Assembly (NCBI RefSeq): GCF_002887595.1
Contig: NZ_PEBU01000014.1
Span: 62,001-126,000, forward strand
DNA length: 64,000 bases
Direction: 5' to 3'
From: Bowmanella denitrificans
GTDB lineage: Bacteria; Pseudomonadota; Gammaproteobacteria; Enterobacterales; Alteromonadaceae
In this document: positions 55,393 through 63,863 of the stretch, piece after piece
Layout: every line of letters starts with the position of its first letter
How positions within the stretch are numbered: the stretch's first letter is position 1
Position numbers and translations under genes: made by a program
Notes under the pieces: generated by a model
Database searches by the model: none
Told to the model about the DNA's origin: nothing
The model's input: the letters and a program-made list of their open reading frames with translations, nothing else

Positions 55393-56775
55393 TTAGTTGG
55401 TACCAGTTACAGACAGAGTCAGAGTGTCGGTAGAACCGTCACCCAGGTTAACAGTCTGAGTAGTGGCTTTGATGTTGCTTGAAGATGCTTCGATCTCAAT
55501 CACAGCAGCACCACGAGTCTTACCAGTAAATGTTACCAGGTCAGACGCTTTGATAGCGACCATAGTCTTAGCTGGAACAGTACCAGTGGCCATCGCACCT
55601 GCAGTTGCAGTTACACCATCTTCCATTTGGAAAGTAGTAGTGTAAGGAGCTGGCACAGAACCATTATTCAGGATGTAAACACGCTGGTTGTAATCCGCGA
55701 AAGTGGTCAGGTAAGGGATGGTTACGGCAGTTGTATCATAAACGATAGAACCGATAGTACCTTCAACGCCGGTGTTAGATGCCAGAGATACCTTGTAACC
55801 AGTGCTGTTACGTGGGATAACTTCAGAACCACTAACTTCCACACACAGAGTTTGACCAGCAGTAAATGCCAGAGAAGGTGCAGTAGCAGAGGCTTTATCA
55901 GCAGCAATGGTCAAAGTGTTGCCAGCGGCAGCAGCAGTACCACAAGTGTTCAGGGCAGACAACCACCAAGTCTTACCAAAACCAAAGTCACCAGTGATAG
56001 ACGCGGTAGTGGTAGGAGTAGTGAATACGTCAGCTTCTGCAACCTGAGCAGAGTCATCGGCAGCCAAAACACCAGTTACAACTGTCAGGTCAACAGTACC
56101 CAGAGCAGCTTTTTTACCGGCAGCAACGTTAGCAGTTGCTTTAAACTCTTTGAATTGCTTGGCAACCAATGCAGTGTTTTCAACACCAGCAAAGGTCTTA
56201 GCAATATCTTGACCAGTAGTGAAGGTGTAAGCAGCTAAAGCAGTTTCTTTAACCGCACCAGCTCCACCATTCAGAGCCGCCAGGCTAGCTGAGTTTTCGT
56301 ACAGTTTGTAAGTAACAGTAACAGGTTTAGACTTATCAGTTACAGTCAAGCCAGTAGCAGTACCGTTGTCAAATGCAAAAGTCAAAACATCAGTTGACTT
56401 TGTAGTTGTATCGGTATTGCTGTAACCAAACACAACATAAGACTCTGTTAAAGCACCACCACCAACTTTGGTGATTGCCTTGGTACCAGCAGTAGAGATA
56501 GTCAGGTCGCCCGCTTCAACAGCGTTGGTAGCAAACTTGGCATTATCCAACTCGATACGGATGAACATTTCAGAGTTAACAGCGATAGTAGGCAGATTCA
56601 AACCTACAGGCACGGTGAAGTTCAACGCAGCAGCGGAAGCAATAGTGCCACCGTTAACGATTGTTTCGCTTCCGTACTTCAGAGCTGTAGTGCCGTTAGT
56701 CAGATCCACAGCTGCGTTCGCGCTCATTGTAACTGCAGCAGCAATGGATGCTGCTAAAATTTTCTTATTTAACAT
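55393..56775 (-). CDS. Slr4-like S-layer surface protein candidate
   Basis: A 460-residue secreted protein with a classic Sec signal (MLNKKILAASIAAAVTMSANA, cleavage before AVDL). The mature part is rich in Ala, Thr, Val and Gly, predicted mostly beta, with two cysteines. Conserved-looking C-terminal parts (QRVYILNNGSVPAPYTTTFQ; GAAVIEIEASSSNIKATTQT; a DGSTDTLTLSV end) recall the Slr4 S-layer family of marine gammaproteobacteria; this is from memory of the family, not a search. The frame is open 26 codons upstream, but AGGAG seven bases before ATG 56775 and the signal peptide fix the start. It has a strong terminator, a long leader and regular codon use, all suggesting very high expression. 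It is directly downstream of gspK. Confidence 0.68.
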   Translation of the reverse strand: MLNKKILAASIAAAVTMSANAAVDLTNGTTALKYGSETIVNGGTIASAAALNFTVPVGLNLPTIAVNSEMFIRIELDNAKFATNAVEAGDLTISTAGTKAITKVGGGALTESYVVFGYSNTDTTTKSTDVLTFAFDNGTATGLTVTDKSKPVTVTYKLYENSASLAALNGGAGAVKETALAAYTFTTGQDIAKTFAGVENTALVAKQFKEFKATANVAAGKKAALGTVDLTVVTGVLAADDSAQVAEADVFTTPTTTASITGDFGFGKTWWLSALNTCGTAAAAGNTLTIAADKASATAPSLAFTAGQTLCVEVSGSEVIPRNSTGYKVSLASNTGVEGTIGSIVYDTTAVTIPYLTTFADYNQRVYILNNGSVPAPYTTTFQMEDGVTATAGAMATGTVPAKTMVAIKASDLVTFTGKTRGAAVIEIEASSSNIKATTQTVNLGDGSTDTLTLSVTGTN

Positions 56776-57130
56776 GTATAAACTCCTGCAAGAGTAACTA
56801 TAGTTTTTTGCTAGTCGTGGCGATGCGCCAACAAGTCCATGGTGACCAATCACCAGACCACCCCCAATAAGCTACAACACCAGATTGTAGTAATCAACTC
56901 TTTTAAAGTGTAGTTTTATCAGTATTAACACTAACTTACCGATCAAGTTGACGAGCTAAGTTGTAGCATGCCAAAAAAAGCCGTGCAACTATAGTGTAAA
57001 ATTCCACTTCCCACAATCTCGCCAGGCTTTATTTTCCGTGGCCCACAAGGCATGTGCTGGTTTTTCAGACAACCATTTAACCCGATAAAATTTGTACAAA
57101 TGTGACAATTTGTTGAAATTTGCGGTTATT
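56776..57130 (-). promoter_or_regulatory. Leader/promoter region of the S-layer candidate
   Basis: A gap of nearly 400 bases without an open reading frame. Visible structure: GCTACAAC (56871-56878) can pair with TTGTAG (56885-56890) in a small hairpin or with GTTGTAGC (56960-56967) in a larger one, so the two pairings exclude each other. No clear sigma-70 promoter was identified by eye. Long structured leaders are usual for S-layer mRNAs. Confidence 0.4.
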
Positions 57131-57160
57131 AAAAAAAATATGTGGGGATTAAATGCCACA
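57131..57160 (-). terminator. Probable gspK terminator
   Basis: On the minus strand the stem TGTGG / CCACA with a 10-base loop is followed, after TA, by a run of eight T. The stem is short, so some read-through into the S-layer gene is possible. Confidence 0.55.
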
Positions 57161-57173
57161 CCCATACAAGCGG

Positions 57174-58121
57174 CTAAAATATAACCCTTTGGGTAAAAGG
57201 CCGGGCATTTTTTGTCCCTCGTTCAATGCTAAGCCGGTAATCAGTACCTGGTGCTTTTACGCTGAGCACAAATCGGTCGCCGCCCAGCGGTGAATAACGA
57301 TCTTCAGACTCCAGTAACAAAGTCGGCTCTATCTTGTAGGCGTCCTGATAGTGCACCACCCAGTCACCCGCGGCCCTGGCAGCAGCGACTTTCTCTGCGG
57401 ATGCCGGCCATAGCACTTGCCATAAGGATAAGGGCACGGCATTAATATTTAACTGTGGAGAGCGTCTGAGACTGCAGTGCCCTAGTATGGCAGGATGCTT
57501 TTCAATGACTGGCGGCCAGCGGTCAACCAAATACAGTTCCGCGCATTGCTGTAACAGGAAGTTGGCAGGCGAACGTTTACCCAAACGCTCATAATCCCGG
57601 CGCTCCGCGCCACCAGCCCGGTGCCAGTCGTCTGCATCGGCGTAATCTGCCAGCCTGTCGGTCAAAAATGCCTGTTCAGTATTGCTGTAACCTTTATTCT
57701 GCAACCAGCGCTTCAGCCAATACTGAAACGCCGAATTCACTGGCAGCAGACCATTCTCATTTTGAATACTGAACTGGATATTTCCTTCCTCATAGATGAA
57801 GCCGTCTGTCCGCCATTCGTCCCCGCTGATACGCTGTATAAACTGGCCATCCTCATTACGCTGCAACCCTTGTTGATTGCTGCCCTGGCTGATACCCGCC
57901 ACGGTAAGTCGCTGCGTCGCCAGTAAATAGATAAGTTCATTGGTCTTGGCATAGGCCGCTGCACCATCGGTAAATTGTTGCCGAGCCTGTTCCGCCAGTT
58001 GCAAACGGTTATCCATTATCAATGCCGCCGATGCCAACAGTGTTACCAATACCACCGACACCACCAGAACCGCCAGTAAGGCTGCGCCACTTTGCCTGGC
58101 CCGACTAACCGCCAAAATCAT
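57174..58121 (-). CDS. gspK: Type II secretion minor pseudopilin GspK
   Basis: A 315-residue pseudopilin that caps the T2SS pseudopilus tip. The N-terminal processing site and helix are RQSGAALLAVLVVSVVLVTL; GspK-type proteins lack the Glu at position 5 of the mature protein, as here (GAALL). Later ADYADADDWHRAGGAERRDY and LNINAVPLSLWQVLWPASAE match the GspK body. The start at 58121 is chosen (GGAGAGT directly upstream); the open frame continues to 58295 only inside gspJ. It overlaps gspJ by 17 bases. Confidence 0.93.
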   Translation of the reverse strand: MILAVSRARQSGAALLAVLVVSVVLVTLLASAALIMDNRLQLAEQARQQFTDGAAAYAKTNELIYLLATQRLTVAGISQGSNQQGLQRNEDGQFIQRISGDEWRTDGFIYEEGNIQFSIQNENGLLPVNSAFQYWLKRWLQNKGYSNTEQAFLTDRLADYADADDWHRAGGAERRDYERLGKRSPANFLLQQCAELYLVDRWPPVIEKHPAILGHCSLRRSPQLNINAVPLSLWQVLWPASAEKVAAARAAGDWVVHYQDAYKIEPTLLLESEDRYSPLGGDRFVLSVKAPGTDYRLSIERGTKNARPFTQRVIF

Positions 58122-58731
58122 ACTCTCCGAATATGGGCAACTCCGGCGGTATATCAGCCTGTACCGGTCGACCAGGCACTGCCAGTGCCCAAACTTTGCC
58201 AGCGACTCTGACGCGCACAGCGTCAGGCAAGCGGGCTTGTTGCGATGAAAAATCGTTTTGCCATTGCGTGTCCAGCAGATAATCAAACACAGCATTGTCA
58301 GAAAAACGTTGTACGGTTACCGCTGAACCTGGTTGGCCCAATGCCTGCCACTGCAACAACCAGCCACTTTCTCCCGGCACAAGTTGCCAGACCATGGGCG
58401 CCGGTATGTGCAACGAATCATCGGGGCGAGCGGCGCTGACAAACTCAAATCGTTGTGATGTTCCAACCGCATTGGCCTTAAGCGGGTGATACATTAATGC
58501 CGCCCTGATACTCTGCTCAAACCAGTCGACGGGGAGGTTGGCACTGGACTGACTCAGGTCTTTGGCACCCAGTCGCTGAAAATTCTGCCAGGTGGATTGC
58601 AGGCCCTGTGCCAGTAAAGCCGTAGTCATAGACAGAATCACTAGCACCACCAGCATCTCAATCAGGGTGAACCCCTGTCCCGAGCGACAAAGCAAATCAG
58701 CCCCCTCTGTTGTCTGCCTGGAGCGCATCAC
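58105..58731 (-). CDS. gspJ: Type II secretion minor pseudopilin GspJ
   Basis: A 208-residue pseudopilin with prepilin peptidase site G|FTLIEMLVVLVILSMTTA after a 20-residue leader (cleavage after the Gly of SGQG). One N-terminal helix; the rest is periplasmic, with the DAVRVRV segment typical of GspJ near residue 170. Overlaps gspI by 4 bases (ATGA) and gspK by 17. Confidence 0.92.
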   Translation of the reverse strand: MMRSRQTTEGADLLCRSGQGFTLIEMLVVLVILSMTTALLAQGLQSTWQNFQRLGAKDLSQSSANLPVDWFEQSIRAALMYHPLKANAVGTSQRFEFVSAARPDDSLHIPAPMVWQLVPGESGWLLQWQALGQPGSAVTVQRFSDNAVFDYLLDTQWQNDFSSQQARLPDAVRVRVAGKVWALAVPGRPVQADIPPELPIFGEYDFGG

Positions 58732-59147
58732 TGACTTAGCCCTGGCAATTCGGCATACGCAGGATCACGCCATTGCTTAACGATTCTAGTGCTCATTCTG
58801 GAAAGGCTTTGGTCTTGGTATTTTACCTCGGCCTGAATTTCAAACAGCGTCACAATCCAGGCGGGCTGACGCCGGTACCTTTCCTGGTTAGACTGACGCA
58901 AAGGAATAGCCTGCCAATCCACCACATAGTCCCCTATCTGATATATTCCTGCCCGGGAAGCCTGCATATCCTCAAGTTCAAGGTAATGGGTAAATTGCTG
59001 AAACACCCCGGGTAACGCCAATGCGTGCTGGATACGAGAGGTCGCGGTGGCCGCTGAACCGAACCACCCCCACACAGCACTAAAAACCAGCGACAACACC
59101 ACCAGCGCAACCAGTGCTTCAAGTAAAGAAAAGCCTTTGCTATTCAA
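58728..59147 (-). CDS. gspI: Type II secretion minor pseudopilin GspI
   Basis: A 139-residue pseudopilin with a very short leader and site MNSKG|FSLLEALVALVVLSLV. Position Glu5 of the mature protein is present. It overlaps gspH by 8 bases and gspJ by 4. GspI, J and K form the tip complex that starts pseudopilus assembly. Confidence 0.9.
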   Translation of the reverse strand: MNSKGFSLLEALVALVVLSLVFSAVWGWFGSAATATSRIQHALALPGVFQQFTHYLELEDMQASRAGIYQIGDYVVDWQAIPLRQSNQERYRRQPAWIVTLFEIQAEVKYQDQSLSRMSTRIVKQWRDPAYAELPGLSQ

Positions 59148-59535
59148 CGCTTCGTGCTCTTAACTCACAAAATGGTGGTAGCACATCAAACTGAAAACGA
59201 CGTGGCCCTTGTACTATGGCAACGCGGCCGCCCAGGCAATAGCCGTTAGCCAGCACGGATACCGGCTGTTCAATTTGCAATTCGACGTCAGGCATGGCCA
59301 GATCCTTAGCGCTGTGAATTGATAAGCTCTGCCTTTGCTGGCTGGCCTGTATTGGCAACAACAACAGCCGGGAAGCCAGCTCTGCGCGTTCGGTGGCTGC
59401 CTGGCGGGACGCCATCCAGGCTTCCAGCCCAGGCGCGGCAACGGCTGATATTAACCCCAGCAACACCAGGGTAACCAGCAGTTCCACCATAGTGAAACCT
59501 TGCTTAGTTAACCGGGAAATAGCCAATCTCGGCAT
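59140..59535 (-). CDS. gspH: Type II secretion minor pseudopilin GspH
   Basis: A 131-residue pseudopilin with site TKQG|FTMVELLVTLVLLGLISA. It is shorter than most GspH proteins (about 170 or more residues), so the periplasmic domain is reduced. The ATG lies 32 bases inside the gspG coding end; a TTG three codons later would still overlap. Assignment to H rests on position between gspG and gspI. Confidence 0.86.
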   Translation of the reverse strand: MPRLAISRLTKQGFTMVELLVTLVLLGLISAVAAPGLEAWMASRQAATERAELASRLLLLPIQASQQRQSLSIHSAKDLAMPDVELQIEQPVSVLANGYCLGGRVAIVQGPRRFQFDVLPPFCELRARSVE

Positions 59536-59923
59536 TTATGCCATCTCCGCCTTCAACGCCGTCAGCGCCAAGACTATAAAGGTAGTATCCCTGCTCTGCC
59601 CCGCTGTCCAATCGATATTGGTAGGGTTTGTCCCAGGGATCCAGGGGGACAGCTTCGTCAAGATAAGGACCAGCCCAATAGTTTTGCGCATCGCCAGGCG
59701 CGCTGCGTAAATCGTCCAGCTTTGCAGGGTAACGCCCCACATCCAGACGATACGTCTGCAATGCCATTTTCAGCATTTTTACCTGGGTTTCGGCGGTGCG
59801 AACTTTAGAGCTATCAACCTTGCCAAAAAATTGCGGACCAACCAGTCCCGCCAGCAATCCAAGAATAACCAGCACCACCAACAGCTCGATCATGGTGAAA
59901 CCACGCTGTTTATTGTTTTTCAT
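59504..59923 (-). CDS. gspG: Type II secretion major pseudopilin GspG
   Basis: A 139-residue major pseudopilin. Site KQRG|FTMIELLVVLVILGLLAG, then the GspG hallmark VGPQFFGKVDSSKVRTAETQ, YRLDVGRYPAKLDDL and PLDPWDKPYQY. The calcium-binding C-terminal loop is visible in YSLGADGVEGGDGINAEIG. This identifies the cluster as T2SS and not type IV or MSHA pilus. It follows gspF by 15 bases. Confidence 0.97.
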   Translation of the reverse strand: MKNNKQRGFTMIELLVVLVILGLLAGLVGPQFFGKVDSSKVRTAETQVKMLKMALQTYRLDVGRYPAKLDDLRSAPGDAQNYWAGPYLDEAVPLDPWDKPYQYRLDSGAEQGYYLYSLGADGVEGGDGINAEIGYFPVN

Positions 59924-59938
59924 TTGTACTCCCAGTAT

Positions 59939-61129
59939 TTAAATTGCAATATCAGTTGAGGCCGTAATCGCCAAAACTATGCCAAGAATCATCACGCCAA
60001 TTAACAGACCGACAATCAGAATAGCGACAGGTTCCATCAACGTCAGCACCTGCTTCATACGCCGTTTACATGAACTATCATGCAATTGTGCAACGGCCCT
60101 TAGCATTTGCGCCAGTTGTCCGGTCTTATCTCCGACAGATACCAGGTTTAGTGAAGTGCCTGGAACCAGACGTGACCTTTCCAGGGCGTCAGTGAAACTG
60201 ATGCCATCCTCCACATCTTTGATCATGGCCTCTGCCCGTCTGCGCCTGCGGCTAAAGTTGCACGATGCAGCAGAAAGACGTAACGCCGTTATTAAACTAA
60301 CCTTCGCCATCAGCATTGCGGAACATAATGATGCCCAGCGTGCAGCGTCCTGCTCAGCCAGCCAGGGGCCAATTACAGGGGTTTCGACCAGCAAGTCCAT
60401 TATCTTACGCCGCACGCCAGCATTGGCAAAGATCCCGCTCCCAAGCAGCAGTATGGCTATGATCACAGCCAAAATAATACCTGGCGATTCATTCGCATAG
60501 CGCCCGGCTGAGAGCACCAGAAAAGCCAGCGCAGGCAGCTCTTTGCCAGCATCAAGCATATGGCTGAATTTCGGTACAACAGCAAAGAAAATAATCAGCA
60601 TAGCCCCGATGCCTGATGCAATTAACACCATAGGATAAGTCAGTGCGCTTTTAATATCGCCACGCACAGCCTGATCGTAATTCATTTGCTCAGAGGCATT
60701 TGTAAGGGCCTGGGCCAGTTGGCCACCAACCTCACCGGCACTCACCAGGTGTGCTACATAATCAGGAAAAGGCAGTGTCGACTGCTTAATAGCCGCAGAA
60801 AAACTCTCCCCGCCCTCTATTCTACTGGCAATGGCCATAAATCCTTTAGCCAGATTGGGGTGTTCATCGTTCTGAGCCAGCGCCCTGACCGCATCAATCA
60901 GTGCAACCCCCGAAACTGTCAGTGTCGCCAGTTCCTGCAGTGGAAGCACAAGATCGGCAGTTTTGACCTTACGGCCACGCTTTTTGGACGGCACAAATGC
61001 TTCCACCTCGAAAGCATCAATACGTTTTTCTGCAAGTTGCCTGACGCCTTCTGCCTGACTGACAGCTTCAATATCGCCTTCAACTCTTTGGCCTGTTGTT
61101 CGGTCTATGCCCCGGAAGTGAAACTTCAT
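59939..61129 (-). CDS. gspF: Type II secretion inner-membrane platform protein GspF
   Basis: A 396-residue platform protein with two cytoplasmic GspF domains (about residues 60-190 and 265-390) and three membrane helices, including GIGAMLIIFFAVVPKFSHML and VAILIVGLLIGVMILGIVLA. Signature LSAASCNFSRRRRRAEAMIK and ERSRLVPGTSLNLVSVGDKT. It overlaps gspE by 4 bases. Confidence 0.95.
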   Translation of the reverse strand: MKFHFRGIDRTTGQRVEGDIEAVSQAEGVRQLAEKRIDAFEVEAFVPSKKRGRKVKTADLVLPLQELATLTVSGVALIDAVRALAQNDEHPNLAKGFMAIASRIEGGESFSAAIKQSTLPFPDYVAHLVSAGEVGGQLAQALTNASEQMNYDQAVRGDIKSALTYPMVLIASGIGAMLIIFFAVVPKFSHMLDAGKELPALAFLVLSAGRYANESPGIILAVIIAILLLGSGIFANAGVRRKIMDLLVETPVIGPWLAEQDAARWASLCSAMLMAKVSLITALRLSAASCNFSRRRRRAEAMIKDVEDGISFTDALERSRLVPGTSLNLVSVGDKTGQLAQMLRAVAQLHDSSCKRRMKQVLTLMEPVAILIVGLLIGVMILGIVLAITASTDIAI

Positions 61130-62841
61130 GTATCCGCATCATCCATACTGCATACCCGTAAAACTTCTTCAACGCTGGTGATTCCTCTTGAAGCTTTCAG
61201 TAACCCATCTTCCAGCAACGAGCGATTTCCAGAGCGGCGCGCCAACTCACGAATATCATTTACCGGAGCACCACGGGTAATAAGTTCTCGCATAGCAGGG
61301 GTAACAGGAACCAGTTCATAAACACCAACTCGCCCACGGTATCCACGGCCCTGACAGGCTTTACACCCCACAGGTTTGCGCCAATCCCCTCCGGCCGCCT
61401 CAGTGGCGAGAAAAGTCGGTGGCTCGGTCGGCTCAGCACAGCTTGCACACAGTTTGCGTACCAAACGCTGCGCCTGGACGCCCTGAATAGTGGCAGCCAC
61501 TAAGTAAGGTTCAACGCCGATATCAGCCAACCGGGGGAAAACCGAGCAGGCATCATTGGTGTGCAAGGTAGACAAGACCAAGTGGCCGGTCAGCGACGAT
61601 TGAATAGCAATGTCAGCCGTTTCTTTATCACGAATCTCCCCCACCATGATCACATCGGGGTCCTGACGCAAAAACGTTCTCAGTGCTTTGGCAAAAGTGT
61701 AACCGATATCCGGCCGGGCCTGAACCTGGGTAATACCCTCAACCTGATATTCAACCGGATCTTCAACGGTGACGATCTTCTCCTGCCCGGTACGAATATC
61801 CGCCAGCAAACCATACAGCGTGGTGGATTTACCCGAGCCGGTGGGCCCGGTCACCAACACAATACCATTACTCAGGCTCCCCCACTGACGAATCAACTCG
61901 AGATGGTCTGCTTCAAAACCAAGATTGTCGAGTGTGAGCTCGTCTCTTTTCTTAGGGAGTAAACGCATGACAATGGATTCACCATGCACATCTGGCGCAG
62001 ACGACACCCTGACATCAAATTCCCTCTTTGCCATTCTGGTTGAGAATCGGCCATCCTGAGGTAAACGGCGCTCTGCAATATCCAGTTGCGCCATGAGTTT
62101 GATACGTGAAGCAATGGCAGCAAAGCGTCCCATCGGCTGTTGCATAAACTCCACCATACGGCCATCGACCCTGAATCTGACCAGCATAGACTGCGCCCCC
62201 GCCTCAATATGAATATCAGAGGCTTCAGCTTGAATGGCTCGCTCCAGAATGCTATTGACTAAATTGATCACCGGCGCTTCTTCTGCCAGCGCCATCACAT
62301 CAGTATTGTTGCGACCAAATAGCTCTGAAACAGCACGTTCACGACTAACATCATCGGCTATGCTGGCAGCCATAGCGGGTGTCAGCAAATGCACAGCCAT
62401 TTCTTCCTCACCCGCAACATGCTGAATCACGCCAAGCGCGAAACGATCGGTCGGGTCGACACAATAAATCTGCAACAGGTCGTCTTGCTGACTAACAAAC
62501 ACATTCTGATCGAGACACCAATCTATGCTCAGTCCCAAACGCTGGCACTGTGTCAATATTTGATGGGCGGGTGGACAAAGCGCGACACTGGCAACCAACG
62601 GCCATTGAATAACCGTTGCCATGGCTTCCCACAGTGAATCTTCGCCTCCCATACCGAGCCGCGATGCAGCCTCAATAAAAGAGCATTTTAGTTCCGCGGC
62701 ACTATTTTGCACCAGGGTCACCTGTTCGTCGCCAAGCACGCCCTGCTGAACCAAATGGGTAGACAAGCCAGTATCCAGTTGACTGGAATCTATGTAGATA
62801 TGGGCAGCCAAAATCCTGCATGCCTCCTGAGTCTTTGTCAC
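61126..62841 (-). CDS. gspE: Type II secretion ATPase GspE
   Basis: A 571-residue hexameric ATPase powering the pseudopilus. Walker A is GPTGSGKSTTLYG (about residue 340), with an Asp box upstream (IVTVEDPVEYQVEGITQVQ) and Walker B DVIMVGEIRDKETADIAI, and the His box (TLHTNDA). The zinc-binding tetracysteine element is present (LCASCAEP ... VGCKACQGRGYRGRVGVYEL). It is first in the gspE-K operon and divergent from gspL across 98 bases, which must hold both promoters. Confidence 0.96.
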   Translation of the reverse strand: MTKTQEACRILAAHIYIDSSQLDTGLSTHLVQQGVLGDEQVTLVQNSAAELKCSFIEAASRLGMGGEDSLWEAMATVIQWPLVASVALCPPAHQILTQCQRLGLSIDWCLDQNVFVSQQDDLLQIYCVDPTDRFALGVIQHVAGEEEMAVHLLTPAMAASIADDVSRERAVSELFGRNNTDVMALAEEAPVINLVNSILERAIQAEASDIHIEAGAQSMLVRFRVDGRMVEFMQQPMGRFAAIASRIKLMAQLDIAERRLPQDGRFSTRMAKREFDVRVSSAPDVHGESIVMRLLPKKRDELTLDNLGFEADHLELIRQWGSLSNGIVLVTGPTGSGKSTTLYGLLADIRTGQEKIVTVEDPVEYQVEGITQVQARPDIGYTFAKALRTFLRQDPDVIMVGEIRDKETADIAIQSSLTGHLVLSTLHTNDACSVFPRLADIGVEPYLVAATIQGVQAQRLVRKLCASCAEPTEPPTFLATEAAGGDWRKPVGCKACQGRGYRGRVGVYELVPVTPAMRELITRGAPVNDIRELARRSGNRSLLEDGLLKASRGITSVEEVLRVCSMDDADT

Positions 62842-62939
62842 TTTGCTGGCAACTGAGTTGCCATTAAGAAGCGATTAACCTATTGACCTAATTCGCGTAT
62901 ATTACACCACTGACGTTTTGGAAATGAAGTGAATTTAGA

Positions 62940-63863
62940 TTGCACAGCATGCCCTTTGAAACATTTAACACACAACTGAATAAGATGATAACCGGGTTGG
63001 AACGCTGGCTATGGCCCTCCCGTCGGCAGGGCGACTGTAACGTTAAAACCTTGTTTATATATAAAGAAGTACCAAAACAGCTCAAAAGCCACGAAGTTGA
63101 TGCCTGGGTGGCATTGCAAATTAAAACCCAATGCCCCTTTGTAAACGGTTATCACTTTAGCTACATGAGTGCTCAGGGATTGCACCTGTGGTTTTCAGCG
63201 ACAGCCTTCAATGGCCCTCCTGAAACAGCCATGCAATCACCTTTGTCAGACGGCTCACATCTGGTCAAAGGGGCTACTTTTTACTACGCACAACACTGGG
63301 TTAAAGGAAACATGATAAGTTGTGAGATTGTCAGCGAAGGCAATTCCGGTGCGGTTTTACTAGATGATCAACAACCATGGGCAATGGAGTCAAAGATACG
63401 CCGCAGTCTGACAACGCCACTGGGGTGGTTCTGGTGTTTCAGCGCTTTACTGCTCTGCATACTGACTTGGTATGGTGTCGGCATGCTGACTCTGGCCTTG
63501 CAGGAAAAAAGCCTGCAGGCTGAAACGCAAACCCTGTCTGACCAGGTTGGTGATAAGTTACAGAAACAGAGCCAATTGCAAAGCCAGCAATTGCAGGTAG
63601 ATTTTATTGAAAACTGGCTACTGCAATATGGACAGTTGCCCGAGAGCCTGGGAATGGTAGCTGATAAAGTCAATCAGCAAGGAGCCTGGCAGGTACGACA
63701 GATAAATTGGCAGAATGCCACTCTGGAGCTCGAACTTAGTGCCGAGAATCTCGATATTGCCAGCCTTGTCAGTGAAATTGAAACCTTACCTTTTATGCAG
63801 CGGGTGAGTATCCGCCCTTTCACTGCTGGCGGTGCCTGGATTATTGAGGCGAAGTCAAAATGA
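62940..63863 (+). CDS. GspL/PilN-like T2SS assembly platform protein
   Basis: A 307-residue bitopic protein with a cytoplasmic domain of about 170 residues, one transmembrane helix at about 175-195 (WFWCFSALLLCILTWYGVGM), a coiled coil, and a C-terminal ferredoxin-like domain (WQVRQINWQNATLELELSAE ...). The topology and the next gene fit GspL, which links the GspE ATPase to GspM. The cytoplasmic part is shorter than in typical GspL (about 400 residues in total). The start is TTG 62940 with GAAGTG eight bases upstream; an ATG at 62949 is an alternative. It overlaps the next gene by ATGA. Confidence 0.72.
   Translation: MHSMPFETFNTQLNKMITGLERWLWPSRRQGDCNVKTLFIYKEVPKQLKSHEVDAWVALQIKTQCPFVNGYHFSYMSAQGLHLWFSATAFNGPPETAMQSPLSDGSHLVKGATFYYAQHWVKGNMISCEIVSEGNSGAVLLDDQQPWAMESKIRRSLTTPLGWFWCFSALLLCILTWYGVGMLTLALQEKSLQAETQTLSDQVGDKLQKQSQLQSQQLQVDFIENWLLQYGQLPESLGMVADKVNQQGAWQVRQINWQNATLELELSAENLDIASLVSEIETLPFMQRVSIRPFTAGGAWIIEAKSK

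Noticed and set aside
57174-62841. Pseudopilin cluster as MSHA or type IV pilus genes
   Set aside because: GspG hallmarks, a GspK-type pseudopilin without Glu5 and the E-F-G-H-I-J-K order are specific to type II secretion.
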